A DNA stretch of 64,000 nucleotides from NCBI GenBank assembly GCA_905250115.1, contig CAJNOI010000134.1, positions 29,601 to 93,600 of the forward strand. The letters run 5' to 3'. The DNA comes from Adineta steineri. Taxonomy: Eukaryota > Rotifera > Eurotatoria > Adinetida > Adinetidae. Position numbers and translations under genes: made by a program. The notes under the pieces are model-generated. The model was not told the origin of the DNA. It did no database searches and saw only the letters and a list, made by a program, of their open reading frames with translations. This document shows, in pieces, positions 1 through 12,140 of this stretch. Numbering within the stretch: the stretch's first letter is position 1; every line of letters begins with the position of its first letter.

Positions 1-1806
1 TAAAAGTGCTTTTGGATAATCATCCATGTTGGCATGCACTACACCAATGTTGTTGTAGGACATAGCCAAATGAGGATGATTGAGAGGAAGTGATTGTTGC
101 CAAATTTCAAGAGCTTTTTCATAATAAGAAAGTGCTTTTGGATGATCACCCATGCCGTAATGCACTAAACCAATGTTATTGTAGGAATAAGCCAAACCAG
201 GATGATTGGGAGGAAGTGATTGTTGTTTGATTTCAAGAGCTTTCTCATGAGATGAAAGTGCTTTTGGATAATCACCCATGTCGGCATGCACTGTACCGAT
301 GTTATTGTAGGGAATAGCCAAATCGGGATGATTGGAGGGAATTTTTGTCTGACAGATAGCAAGGGATTGTTCATAGAATATAAGTGCTTCTTGATATTTT
401 CCTTGATTGTGTTTGATCGAACCAAGTTGTTCATAAAAAAGTGCTTTGTCTTTATCATCCTTTGTTTGATCAAGTAAAACTTGATAAATGTCTTCGGCTT
501 TGTCAAACTGACCCATTTTCCATAGTATCGCACCCAATCTATACCATGCTTCAGAGTCTGGAAAGCTCTCTTTTCGAATATAATCTGTAAGTCTGCTTAA
601 TTCTGGATCGTTGTCCGCAGTTAGTACCAAATTAACTTCATATAAACGATTATTTCTACCAATCTGTTCAATATCCTGTATACGAAAAACGCTGTGCATC
701 GAAAATAATACTTCCTCTTCTCCTTGAAAGTTGCTGATTCCAGTAATTGAAGCAAATGGCGATGTTGATCGAGATGGGTCTACTTTCATAACGAAAAGCA
801 CTCCAATTAAATCTGGATTGGTCTGATTGCTTTCTGCAAAAGCATAGGAAACTTTACGATCTTTACTGGCAGATAAGAAGTTGTTGAATGAAATAAGACC
901 ACCTTTGATTTTCATTAGTTGTTCAAAATCCTCAACAGATAAACCTTGACCACGGTAAACCGTAAAGGTGTTAGCAGCAGTTGCACGAGCATATTGTTCC
1001 TTGTGCAGTTCTTCAATCTGTCGATGCAAATCACCAATGAAGAAACCCATACGTGTAATGATATTACCATTCATCAATCGTAATGCACGATTGAGCATGG
1101 GGTACACGAACATGTCACAGGTGTACCAATAAATTGGTGTTCTCTCGTGATATTCATCTTCCAATTTGTTAATATTAATCATGTCTGTTCCGTTGTCGGC
1201 AAAAGTATGACGACAGTAATCGAGATAATCGTTGATATGATTTTGTTTGAATCTGATGGTTAATATAATCTCCTTGAGGATCTGAGTGTACATAAAAGAA
1301 GGATCTAATTGATCCAACTTTTTATTTGATCCCACGAAACTCATGGGAATAGCATTTTGCTCACATTGATGAGCAGCTTCCTTAAGTGCTTCACAAATGG
1401 GTTTAATATCTGTGAAGACACCCTTTATTTTGGGCCAATCTTTGGCCCATTGTTCATTATGTTCTCGGGTGTCACAAAAAATAAAAATTGAATCAATTTG
1501 AGACATATTGTGCACAAAAGGCACAAAATGTTGTCCAAGTGATCCAGATATGATCATACATGCCTTTTTTTCGACGACTGCTTCAATGAACTCAAAGCAT
1601 TGATCAACATCTATAAATGTGTTGATATCATTTACAGCACATCGCAGTTTTGTAATTGTATTTTGACAATCGTTGTTATTCTCGTCAATGTTACTATCCA
1701 ACCAGATTAGAAGAACATTTTGCATCTGTTGGAGATTGATACGTCGACGATCCACTTTACGTTTTGGAATTGTAGATGCATTTGTTGTTGATTTTCTCTT
1801 GTTCAT
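1..1806 (-). CDS. ADP-ribosyltransferase-TPR protein, copy A (3' end beyond left edge)
   Basis: One uninterrupted frame reads from an ATG at 1806 to base 1, 602 codons without stop, so the C-terminus lies outside the window. Three parts are visible. Residues about 1-130 alternate hydrophobic strands and helices, with VLLIWLD, CMIISGS and IDSIFIFCD strands, like a receiver/TIR-type Rossmann fold. Residues about 230-390 match the arginine-specific mono-ADP-ribosyltransferase (R-S-ExE) family: the VYRGQG arginine, the NNFLS serine and the GEEEVLF glutamates are all present. From about residue 400, 42-residue kinesin-light-chain-like TPRs follow (for example SYNNIG, GDYPKALSYYEKAL). The protein probably transfers ADP-ribose from NAD to a target presented by the TPRs; the target is unknown. 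The same architecture recurs at 18687-21473. No intron is seen. The family call is firm, the biological role is not. Confidence 0.85.
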   Translation of the reverse strand, partial: MNKRKSTTNASTIPKRKVDRRRINLQQMQNVLLIWLDSNIDENNNDCQNTITKLRCAVNDINTFIDVDQCFEFIEAVVEKKACMIISGSLGQHFVPFVHNMSQIDSIFIFCDTREHNEQWAKDWPKIKGVFTDIKPICEALKEAAHQCEQNAIPMSFVGSNKKLDQLDPSFMYTQILKEIILTIRFKQNHINDYLDYCRHTFADNGTDMININKLEDEYHERTPIYWYTCDMFVYPMLNRALRLMNGNIITRMGFFIGDLHRQIEELHKEQYARATAANTFTVYRGQGLSVEDFEQLMKIKGGLISFNNFLSASKDRKVSYAFAESNQTNPDLIGVLFVMKVDPSRSTSPFASITGISNFQGEEEVLFSMHSVFRIQDIEQIGRNNRLYEVNLVLTADNDPELSRLTDYIRKESFPDSEAWYRLGAILWKMGQFDKAEDIYQVLLDQTKDDKDKALFYEQLGSIKHNQGKYQEALIFYEQSLAICQTKIPSNHPDLAIPYNNIGTVHADMGDYPKALSSHEKALEIKQQSLPPNHPGLAYSYNNIGLVHYGMGDHPKALSYYEKALEIWQQSLPLNHPHLAMSYNNIGVVHANMDDYPKALL

Positions 1807-3214
1807 TGTCTGTCTACTACGTGAATAATTTGAATTGAAGTTACTGCGTAGAATTTACTAGTGAAGTAATGATAAAAAAACGACTCTTTTTACAGGTTTC
1901 TACTTCCTTTCGGAATGTTTTTTCTTTAACTGTATATAATGTTGCTATGAAGAGCAACACAAGGGGAACGAAAAAAAAGTAATTGAAATATTGCCATGGT
2001 TGACTAACCATTGAAGTAACTTGCAAAAAATAAGTATTTTATTTCCGTTGACGAAAAAGAACGTGTTCAGTCATGTTTGTTATTGAAGAATCGGACGTGA
2101 AGAAAAAATTATTTATATTGACAATTATATGAGCAATTACACAAGTTAATCACATATTTTTTGATCGCGAATTAGGAGACATAGAACCTAAGAGACCTTT
2201 AAAATAGGTGATATCATTCTCATTGCTGTATTCTTTTGACTGAAAGCCTGTCTATAACCATTATGTATGAAAAATGTAAATAATCTTGAGATTTTAATTA
2301 ATTTTGATGACATCGAAATTTACTTAGTTTCTTTTCTATATAACAAGTAACGCTCGTCTGGAGACTCATTCAGCTCTTTGTCGTAGAATCGATGTGTCTT
2401 CACTACCAATAAACTGTTTATTGAAACATTTTAAAAAATCGATTTTAGATTTGAGTTCCACATTCTTGATACCCGTTCTGTCAACTCTTATAAAAAATAC
2501 CTCTTTTTGTAGAAAAGTGTTCCTCTGTCTAAAAACATGATCGACAGAAATTTGTAAAAAAGTAACGACAGATTGGAGTCCCTCGATCCCGACTACTCTT
2601 TGATCAACCCTGATAAAAAAATATTCATTTTATATCTTTACCGAAGTCTTGGATCAATCAGTGAAGTGCGAACATACAAGCAATCAATCAAAAAAGTAGA
2701 CAATTTATTTCTGCTAGACGCTTCTCTACAAGAAAGAGAATATTATTATTTTATTTTATTTTAGATGATCTAAAGTGATGCATTTATCGAATAGTAAGTA
2801 CTTAATTTAATCTAATTTTGTTGTATTTAGGTGGATTTAACGTAAGTAGATATACTTAGTGAACAATAAATAAACAATTCTTCTTACTGGTTGTTATTTA
2901 TTCGTTAAGTACTTTGCTTTATTTTATTATTTTAGAATTTCTAATCGGAGATATTTGTACCCCGCATTGGAAGTAGAAGAGGTAAGACGTACGGTAAAAA
3001 GAGTAATATCTTTACCATATAACAGAAGAATATGATCGTTTACAGTCGCAAACGCTCCGTATACGATCTTCGTTTTCTTCAGTATTTCTCTGTATATGGT
3101 GACGGAAATATACGGTCCTAATACTGAAACAGGTAATACGTAAAAAGACGGACGTATACGGCCGTAAACCATCGTTTACGGACTCTATAACGCCCGACCT
3201 GGGCACGTAAGAAA
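1807..3214. other. AT-rich spacer upstream of ART-TPR copy A
   Basis: No gene is recognised. A motif like CTACTTCCTTTC near 1900 resembles CTACTTCCTATT near 21580, upstream of ART-TPR copy B, so some promoter sequence may be shared. A CpG-rich patch near the right end is listed separately. Confidence 0.5.
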
Positions 3215-3215
3215 A
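2976..3215. repeat. CpG-rich patch with small inverted repeats
   Basis: The patch is much richer in CG dinucleotides than its surroundings. CCGTATACG at 3057-3065 is inverted as CGTATACGG at 3153-3161. A perfect hairpin, CCGTAAAC-CATC-GTTTACGG, lies at 3162-3181. Similar words (TACGGTAAAAAGA, TACGTAAAAAGAC) recur. It looks like the end or remnant of a mobile element, but no coding capacity or matching far end is visible. Confidence 0.4.
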
Positions 3216-3269
3216 TGAAAGATAATTTCTTTTCTTTAGAAAATTATGACTTTTCTTGTTTTTATTTAG

Positions 3270-3547
3270 GTCGACTAGATTATATAATAAACGTGCCACT
3301 ACCTGATGAAGTGGCTCATAAAGCTATACTTAACAATGTATTAAAAGAACTAGCAGTAAGAGAACAAGATATCTCATGTTCCATAATAAATGAAACGAGA
3401 GATTCTGGTGGTAAACTGATAAGAAACATTTGCGAGCGAGCCTATAGATTAGCTCAAAAAGAATCAATTCAACGACAAATGCCACTTCGAATATATCAGA
3501 AACATTTTGATGAAGCTACTGCTTTTTATACGAATTTTAAAAAATGA
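3270..3547 (+). pseudogene. Orphan terminal exon of a VCP/p97 (CDC48) AAA-ATPase
   Basis: After a good acceptor (TTTTTATTTAG, ending 3269) the frame reads G-RLDYIINVPLPDE and continues through NICERAYRLAQKESI to a TGA at 3545-3547. This matches the C-terminal part of the second ATPase domain of p97/VCP, where GRLDxxIxVPLPDE and CxRAxxLAIRESI are family hallmarks. The Walker A, Walker B and arginine-finger regions are absent upstream on this strand, and the acidic C-terminal tail of real VCP is missing. The segment between the hallmarks is diverged. I infer a decayed or chimeric fragment of about 92 codons rather than a working gene. It could instead be the last exon of a diverged AAA gene whose other exons I failed to see. 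Confidence 0.6.
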
Positions 3548-3700
3548 CTGATATTGTTAACCCATTCTAACTGACTCAGTTTTCATAATCATTTTTCTTC
3601 TTCGTACAAATACTTTTTTTTCTTTTCTCACATTTTAGATGACGATATTGTTACAAGGAAATTTAATATTCTAGAGTACATTGTGATCATTTTTATTCAG

Positions 3701-3708
3701 TATATAAA
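3701..3708 (+). promoter_or_regulatory. TATA box of the Smaug-like gene
   Basis: TATATAAA lies 59 bases before the ATG at 3767, with a short A-rich leader between. Confidence 0.5.
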
Positions 3709-3766
3709 CCTCAACATTTATACATAGAATAAATTCAACAACAGCAGAAGAAAAAGAAGAAACATA

Positions 3767-6727
3767 ATGTTAACAACATCAGAAAATTTTCCTGAACAAT
3801 TTTTACGTGTTCAAAAACAATTTAAAGAATGGTCATCTTTTGATCAATTATATGCAACTGTTGAATTGACACGTACATTTCAATTATCATATAGTCATTT
3901 TCTTTTTCAATTATTTCAATCTCATATTTTAAATCAGAATGATGATATATTTAATCATATTGTTGATGATGCTAATTCACCAGGTACAAAAAAACAACCT
4001 ACTAGAATATAATCAAACGTTTCTTTTTTTTATCTTTTGGACATTGTTAATTGTTTATTATCAAATTCATTAGATAAAATCTTATGTACACTTCAACTAT
4101 ATTTACCATTGATATCAACAAAAACAATCAATGAAAAATTACTCGATGCCTATCGTGATGTTTTAATTTTTCTTGATTTAAATCTTATTAATTCAACAAA
4201 ATTTAGTTATACAGAACAACAATTAATTAATTTTTGTCAACAAATATATTTTTTTATTCAAACAAATTCAAGTTTAATACGATTATTATCTCATGTACCA
4301 AAATTAAGTAATTTAATTCAAAGAAAAAAATTTCCTCCTCCTTCAGAAAAACAACAATCTTGTCATCAACCATTACAACGTTTTTCATCAATAAGATCTA
4401 GAGATCAACCATTAAAAAATTTCGTTTCAGAAAGTGCACATACATCAATAAGTCAACAATTAACGTCTTGAAACAAATAATAGTGGAGTAGATTTAACTG
4501 AACCATCCATGCATGGCAAGTCAATTTTCAAATTTATTATCTTTTCATAGTCATTCACATTCATTTATTGATCGTACACAATCAAATAATAAACATACAT
4601 TTGTTGGTAAAACAGCATCATCACCAATACCTGAACATGAAACACTTCATGTTCCAGCTCGTATGCTAGTAAAAGGTGAGTTAAGTGCTCCAGCACCAGC
4701 AAGTTCTTCAAATTATCAACAATTTAAACACAGATCAACATTAGCTAAAAGTGATGAAGATGAACAAGAATCTCAAGAACAAACGAATGATTTCAATCAT
4801 ACAAATGAAAGGTCCAAACCATTAGGACAATTCTATTCACTTCGTTATCGAAATATCAAACCTAATCAAAATTCCGAAGATGTATCACAATATTTAGGTG
4901 TTGATGCTAATTCAACTCCTGGACGAAATACATTTTTACAACCAAATACAGGCATGAAAGGTAAATATAAATTTCTAAATGTTATTTTATTTTATTTTGT
5001 TCATTTTAAGATGTACCAAAATGGTTAAAGAATCTTCGTTTACATAAATATGATGTATTCTTTTCTCAAATGACATATGATCAGATGATGAATTTAACCA
5101 TGGAACAATTAAAAAAACTTAATATAACTGATGGTGCATGTGCAAAAATTTTATTAAATATTAAAAAATTAAAAGAACGTTCAATATTATTAAAACAATG
5201 TCTGACTGTTATAGATAATGGACAAATTGAATTATCAAATGTTATTGGACAATTAACTGAAATATTATCAACACCAATACGTTCCAAACAACTTGAACTT
5301 GAAAATAATAGTGAAGAAGATTTACCAGAATTAATTCTACAAATTTTACAAAAAAGTACTACGAAAAAAATTTTTTTGTAATAAAATATTCTCATTATCT
5401 TTTTAGTTTATCAACAATTAACAACAACTTCTCCACCAGACATATGTAATAGTCTTCTTGGTTTATTTGATCGTTGTTATAAACATGAAGCATTTATTGA
5501 TAATCAACGTGTTATTGTTTTACAATGGCGTGGACGTTTATCAGCTATGCTTCAATCATTAGGTAAAATTGAATATAAAACAATTCAATCAACATTTAGT
5601 CATACACCACAACGTCGTTCAATAAAATCATCGATTAGACCAATGAAAAGTTCATTAGGTCTATATCATTCAAATCATTCAACAAATTCCGTACCATTAA
5701 TGAAATTTAATTCTGAACCACAACATAATAGTTTAATGAACTCAAATTTAATACGTCGTCCAAATAAATCACCCATAAATATTTATTCAACAACTGAAGA
5801 AACAAATGAAGTTACTAGTATTCAAACATCATTTAGTTGTATAACATCAACACCACAACGTAACAATGGAGCTTATTTAGTTAATAATCAACATCAAGCA
5901 TTAACTCGAAAAGCTAGTATTGATCCATATAGTGACAATAATTCAAATAATAAAACAAAACTATGTAAAACAATTAGTGATCCAAGTAAAATACGTTTTT
6001 ATAATCCAACACAAATGAATCATATGCAATTCTCATCAATACGATCACAACAACAAAATTTATTTCCAACATTTTCAACACCATATTCACAACAAACACA
6101 ATTTCCTGCACGATCACCACCAACAACAACCACTGATACATCAACATCATCTATTAAAGAATGTTATTCAGATAATGAACACTCGGATTTTTATGGTAAG
6201 AATATGCAGAAGTAGAACATTTAATTAATTTAAACATGCAAAGAGAGTTTTTTACTTGAAAATTTTGCTATAACATGTAACATTATATGTCTTTCTACTT
6301 TATCCTTGAATGGGCGTCACGCAGTAATTCACATGACAGAAATAAATTATTTACCTAGTCATTTTTTGTGGTGATATTTTTTTAATATAAATGAGTAATG
6401 AGGCATGATATTTATTCTTTCTTTCTTTTTTTAAAGGAAATAATAATAATAATAATAATAATGCGACATCAATTTCAAGTGCAAGTGATACAAATGAACT
6501 GGATAATACCGATGATCAACGACAAAATGATAGAGATCTTGAATCATTTTATCGTGATATGACCGAAAGTACGATTAATGATGATGGTAAAAAAAATTGT
6601 TTATAAGAATGAGAAAATATATTTTTATATTTTAGTTAATGATTCATTAGTTGATCATAAAGATGAAATCATGGATGTTTCAAATCTTAAACAATCTTTA
6701 AATAATTCAACAGATATAGAACAGTGA
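3767..6727 (+). CDS. SAMD4: Smaug/SAMD4-like translational repressor
   Basis: Seven exons fit: 3767-3983, 4074-4464, 4521-4960, 5011-5355, 5407-6195, 6437-6586 and 6636-6727, adding to 2424 nt (807 aa). The SAM domain begins about residue 350: DVPKWLKNLRLHKY, FSQMTYDQMM and KILLNIKKLKER match Smaug closely. A second Smaug-specific block, QLTTTSPPDICNSLL then HEAF and VLQWRGRL, follows in the fifth exon. The N-terminal region (LTRTFQLSYSHFLFQL) fits the Smaug N-terminal homology region. Known Smaug proteins bind stem-loops in mRNA through the SAM domain and recruit deadenylation and repression factors in the cytoplasm. The rest is Asn/Gln/Ser-rich and low in complexity. The 4465-4520 intron has a weak pyrimidine tract; it is chosen because it restores frame and has normal length. 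A TATA box precedes the gene. Confidence 0.85.
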
Positions 6728-8262
6728 TCAATTGATTTAAAAAGAGAAAAGACAATTTTATATTTTGTTTCATGTATATTACTCTTTTCGTTTCCTCCGA
6801 ATGTCTGGCTACATTCAAAAGAAGCTTCGTTTCTTTTTCTTTTTTCTCTAATAACTAGCTTTTGTTGTTATTATTGTTGTCGTTTTGTCCGGTGGCAGAA
6901 AAAAATATCTTACAAACAAAAATATATATATATATACACACGACAACAACGAATAGTACAGCCGGTGATTCTTTTTTTTTGTTTTTATTTCTCATCTTAG
7001 CTGCTGCGCTGCTGAAGTTTATTCTATGCTTTGGGATATCAATATTTATTTACAACAAAATTATGATGAATTTTGGCTCTCGTTTTTCTTCTCCTCTTTT
7101 TTTTTAATTATATTAGCACTTTTTCGGCAGTGCCGTGTATGCTAAGAAAAACAAACATTTATTGTAACGGAAATTAACTTATAACTGTACACGCGGGAGG
7201 TGTCTTTGTTTCATTTCTTTTTTGTTGTTGCTTCTTTTAAATGTACATTTATACTCATCTATTTTTCTGTTCTATCATTTATTGATTAAACATTTAAAAT
7301 TTGATGAATGAAATTCACATTTTATTAATAGCTTTTGGTCATATACGATAGTTCGTTCGTGCCGTATGTGTTGTGAGATAGAAAAAAATATTTCAAACGT
7401 GACATTGATAAAGAGATTCTATACTGTTAACCATGATATATTTGTCTGGCTAAAATTAGAATGATCGATGATAATTAGCAAATTAAAATTTGCAAAGTCA
7501 GCAGACAGTTAAGGTAATAAACAGCTGTCATATGTAATATATATCATCTTAATAATCAAATAGAAAGGTGTTTTTATCTTATATTCTTTGTATTTTCACG
7601 TGACTTTTGCTATTATTCTAGTGAGCAGATACCAGTAACGTTTTTGATAATAATATGATATGATATTTGCGTTGCATTGACATTGATGTGTATGATATTG
7701 TTAAATCGGAAAGATAAAGAAGTACTAAGAGAATAATTCATTTCGGATACTTGTACTCAATCATATTCTTTACAATTTTTTCACTAAATATGATTGTGCT
7801 AATTTAATCTTATTTTGGTACATATTATGTGTATAGTTTTAACTGATGCGGTAAACAGCCGTTTGACAGAAGAAGATCTTATTTAAGATTACTGTTTTTC
7901 TGACTTATTTCAATTAAAATTTTTTTTATAGAAAAATATATTGAATAATCTTAAGCATATTTCTCCATCAAACAGTTGATAAGCAAAATTTTAGATTCAA
8001 AGAATAGAAGTTACAAATAATTAATATTTTATTAAAAACTAAATCAATTGTTTTATCTCATAGTGGGAAGAATTACATTATAATAATCTAGTATATATAT
8101 ATATATATATAATTAAAAAATCTATAGATTTCATATATCTTTTTATCATTATTTACATACATGAGATGTTTGTCAATCAACAGTTCATATAGTCTTTTTT
8201 AGTCTAGATCAATACAAAAAAGAAAAAAAAAGAAAATAATAGACTAAACAAAAAAGTGTTTG
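6728..8262. other. AT-rich spacer
   Basis: No gene, RNA or element is recognised. A (TA)n microsatellite of about 20 bases sits at 8092-8111. Confidence 0.5.
8092..8111. repeat. (TA)n microsatellite
   Basis: About ten uninterrupted TA units. Confidence 0.8.
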
Positions 8263-8558
8263 TTATGATGGCGTTCGTACGAATGATTGAATAGATTGCG
8301 GACCAGAACCCGATAATTTTGATGATGGTGCTTTGGATACAACAACAATTTCTTTTTCAGAAAGTACTTGTACAAAAAATGCTCCTTCTTTTTTACGAGA
8401 TTTTCTATCAACTGCATCATAAGATAATCGTATATTAATAGAAAGATGAAATATTTTGACATTCATTGACCTGATAGTATATTAAAACGGCAGCAAGTTA
8501 AAGATGCTAGTTTTTCTTCTAGTCTATTTTGAAGTAATTTCAATTCGTTCAAAACCAT
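8263..8558 (-). CDS. Small hypothetical protein, two exons (78 aa)
   Basis: A two-exon model fits: 8558-8471 and 8411-8263, joined across a 59-nt intron (donor GTCAAT, acceptor GATGCAG), giving 79 codons with the stop. The first exon encodes a leucine-rich amphipathic stretch (ELKLLQNRLEEKL) ending in a Cys pair (LTCCRF). The second holds a basic patch (DRKSRKKEG), an apparent beta strand (AFFVQVL, EIVVVSK) and a Ser/Pro-rich tail. I do not recognise the family. Reading through the intron would give an unspliced alternative starting at 8466 in the second-exon frame. Further upstream exons are possible. Codon usage and splice consistency suggest a real gene, but it is weakly supported. Confidence 0.4.
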
Positions 8559-8928
8559 AAGAAAATGAATCAGATACCAAGGAAAGTAGTTTAAGTGAGC
8601 TGAGACGGATAACAACTTGATACAACATATACATCAAATCAATTTAATGAAATTGTTTTGAACTTTAGATCGATCGCAATCAGAAACTAATGTTTATTTA
8701 TTCTCTAATTTGAATTAGATTGAAAAAGTAAGGAGTATTTTTACATTTAAAATGAAATCAAATCTTTTTGTATGTCTTCAAACAATTGCGGAAGGAGCAT
8801 TTTCATTTTACCTATAACTCTGCAGCATCATAAAATGAGAACTCATCATTAATAGTTGATATTTCTTTCTATTTGAGAAATATTATTAGCTTATAAATAC
8901 AATATTTATCATGTTTTTATTAAATAAA

Positions 8929-11204
8929 TCAAAGTGAGAATACATCTATATACTGATACAACGAAGGAAAATAAAGAAAAACATCTTTCGTACGTGTCAA
9001 TTCATCTAGCGTATCTATTTGTTTCACATTAGCACAATTGCGTCGTGTTTCTTTTCTTGTAAAGTTTTTTGTTACAGCTTCTAAATGACGAACAGAGACT
9101 TCCAATTCCGTCAGACAAGGTACGAATGCCTTTGTTTCATTTAGAAATTGTTCAACATAATCTCGATGTGCATTTATCATATCGAGTTTAGTCAGATGAT
9201 GGTATTCAATAATTGAGTGTCATTGACAATTGTCAGATGAACATGTCACAAGATCATCTAATACTTGAGGTTCTCCATTACAAATATGTAGATACTTCAG
9301 TAATGGAAATGATCGGGAAATTCGAACGAAAAATTCATGTTGGAACGGATTAGTATCTTCTAAAAATAAAAACGTAACATAACTGAATACAATATTTGGA
9401 AATTTATTGCCAAGATGTTTGAGATAATCAAATTGAAAAGGAAGTGAGAAAATCGAGCATGCAGCCATCCAGCTTGAATCGAACCAGTATTGAATATAAT
9501 TGACTATACTTGTGACTTGTTGTTGTTTAGTATTTGTTAATGTTTGTTGAATATCTTCACTAGATAACTTGTAGGATAAATCAACCGCTTTCACATAAGT
9601 ACAAATACAGAAAGTGAATGAATGAAGTTGAGGCATATAATCCAAAATATCATGTTGAATAAAAGTACCATCAATCACTGTATTTCGACCTTTTATATGA
9701 AGATATAAAGTTAATTTTTCCAGATATGGCATACGATGAATAAGTGATAGAATTTTATCATATTGTTTAAATCGATCGAACGATTTTAATGAGAAATATT
9801 TTAGATTAAATAATTTATCCTACAAAAAGAAAGAAATGTTTTTATGATAATCCACAATATCAAGTCAGAGGCATCATTATTTTACATATAGTGTATGATC
9901 TATATTCTATCTGTGAATGATCAAAAAAGACAAATCCATTAGTTTGACTATCTCATTTTACAGCATAATAAACGAGTGTTCAAAAAACAACTGAAGTTTC
10001 AGACAAACTTCCAATCATATCTCGATTAATGGAACAATTGTTTTTATAGATAAACTTTCGTTCCATTCTATGCTAATGATCATTCACATATGATAAGATT
10101 TAATCATTCATGAAAGTTATTTGATAAAATATTACATAATTATAATTTCTGGCAAAAAATTTTATTGATACCTTTATTAAATTCAAATTACTAGTAAATA
10201 CAAATTTAATGTCGATAATTCTTTTATGTTCATCAACATTTATTGGTTTTTTTGACCTCGTCAACATAAAACTTAACCATTCGATCTCTTATTTGAATTT
10301 TTAGAAATCAATCGTTAACTCCATTAAAACAGTAATAATCTTTATGTCATAAATAAAATTATTTGCAAAAACTTACCGTATTGTGAACAATTCTTGAATT
10401 TTCGTCTATATAATGGACATTAACACACAATGTTGTCAATTTTCTAAGTCAACCATCAAGTAAACAAAAACAATCATCTAAAGTAGTCACATTGATATGT
10501 AGATGAGTAAGAATCGGAGATGAAAAAGTAGTCGATGGCAAATAACGAAGTGATAAACTTGGATACATTGGTATAGGAGATGGTCCCATGATACTTAATT
10601 CTTTTAGATTTTTGAAGAAGGTCAAGATATGACTATATACGTTTGTAGTATAATTTATCAATGGATCTATCCTATTCTCTTCATCATCATTGATTAGCGT
10701 AAGGTTTGTAATTTGTTCTTGGAAAATAGATCGAAGTGATGGTTCATCTAAAGGAGAAAACAATGAAATGAAACATATTATAATCTATTCTCTTTAACAC
10801 TTTTATTATTTCTTAACTAATCAAATTCATATTAAATGCTTACTTATAAGATAACCTAATGCGAATTGCTCATTGAAATGAAGAATTTTAAGTTCAGTTA
10901 GATTCGGATAGTCAGTGGCAAGAAGAAAACGTTTCATATAATCTGAATCAAAAATAAAACATTTCACGTTGTGATGAATTTTTGGTAATATATCGATGTA
11001 GAATCGATCGCTTAAAGAATGATCCCAAAACATATTGGGTAGCTTCAGAATGTTGGTGAATGTGTTTGCTTGTGCAAGAATGTTAAGTCGTCCATTATTA
11101 ATATCCAATAACGAATAAAGTACATCCATATTGTTCAATTTCTTCAAAATAATAAGTAATATTTCATCAGGTAAATCCAGAAGATGAATATTTGATCGGT
11201 TCAT
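8929..11204 (-). pseudogene. F-box/LRR-like gene with two in-frame TGA codons
   Basis: Three exons fit: 11204-10844, 10747-10377 and 9819-8929 (1623 nt, a multiple of three). The start gives an F-box-like segment, LLDLPDEILLIILKKL, followed by leucine-rich segments (FFKNLKELSIMG, MPYLEKLTLYLHI, FPLLKYLHI, HHLTKLDM) typical of the large bdelloid F-box/LRR family; such proteins are normally substrate adaptors of SCF ubiquitin ligases. Two TGA codons interrupt the frame: 10449-10451, between CLLDG and LRKLT, and 9220-9222, between SDNCQ and HSIIEY. Homologous-looking sequence continues on both sides in the same frame, so these look like point nonsense mutations. The first sits where family members usually carry Arg, consistent with CGA to TGA. 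It could be an assembly error or a decaying allele. Confidence 0.65.
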
Positions 11205-12140
11205 ATTTTATTATGACTGTGATGCTTTTCTCTACGACAGAGCAATATATACATATATTGTTCATTGTTTGCATCTCACTACTTTGACCTCAAACAGACT
11301 GAAAAAAGTGAAATGTAGTAACCAATATGATTGGTCTATTCCAACTTAAATCATCTTTTTAAGACGATTTGTTCGTTATATTTTTTTCTTTCTGTTCGTC
11401 GTTTTGCGCCATTGCCAAATTGAGGGTGTGGGTATCCATTCTACACTTATACCCACATCTTCAAATTATTAGAACGAATACAAATATATGAAAGAAAACG
11501 CTTGAAATTTTTCAGAGATGTACCGTTTAACAATAGAACTCCCAGACAAAAAAAAATCAAGAATATAAATGAAAATCTCACTTTGACTAATACAATATGT
11601 TTTGAGACTCGATATTAATTGATTATTCACTCATTTAAGAACAGCTACCGAAGCAATTAAATACCAATAGTATGCACATGAAAATATCCATTTATTGAAA
11701 TGTTTTTCAATGATACTCTTATAGACTTTTGAATGAAGATATAGCCTACTATGTTTATCGATCATGCACTATTGATATATGTATTGATTTTATTGTAATA
11801 TAAAATCATTAATAAAATTGAATTGGATTAGTAGTAAATATTTAAAAAAAAAGTGCATATCTAAATCAAAATAGAAGTTAATAAAATATTTATTTGATAT
11901 ACAATATAGTTTTTATAAAAAAAGATATTTATATAATGATGATTCTTTCCAATGCAATAAAAGAAAATAAGCAGTTAGTAAAAGAAAACAAACGTAAAAA
12001 ATAAGTTCATAATAAGTTTGCAATAATTACGTAATAGAAATATATTTTTATCTTCCACTTTTTATTTATTATAGTTATTCTAAAAATAAAATGAAGTATT
12101 TTTTTTTAAATTAGGATGTTTTCAATGTTTAATATACATA
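11205..12140. other. Spacer with a TGTGGG-type hairpin
   Basis: Apart from the hairpin at 11427-11457 I see only AT-rich sequence. It separates the 5' end of the F-box gene from the 3' end of the ERICH3-like gene. Confidence 0.5.
11427..11457. repeat. Perfect hairpin with telomere-hexamer arms
   Basis: TGTGGGTAT (11427-11435) is matched perfectly by ATACCCACA (11449-11457) across a 13-nt loop. The left arm contains one TGTGGG, the bdelloid telomere unit. Similar G-rich/C-rich pairs occur at 18299, 22790 and 31400. Confidence 0.65.

Noticed and set aside
165-533. Minus-strand open frame of 122 codons at the left edge
   Set aside because: It is another frame of the TPR repeats of ART-TPR copy A, whose true frame starts at 1806.
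6862-7107. Plus-strand 81-codon hydrophobic frame
   Set aside because: It is made of T-rich and repeat-like DNA with no family signal; probably part of the 3' flank of the Smaug gene.
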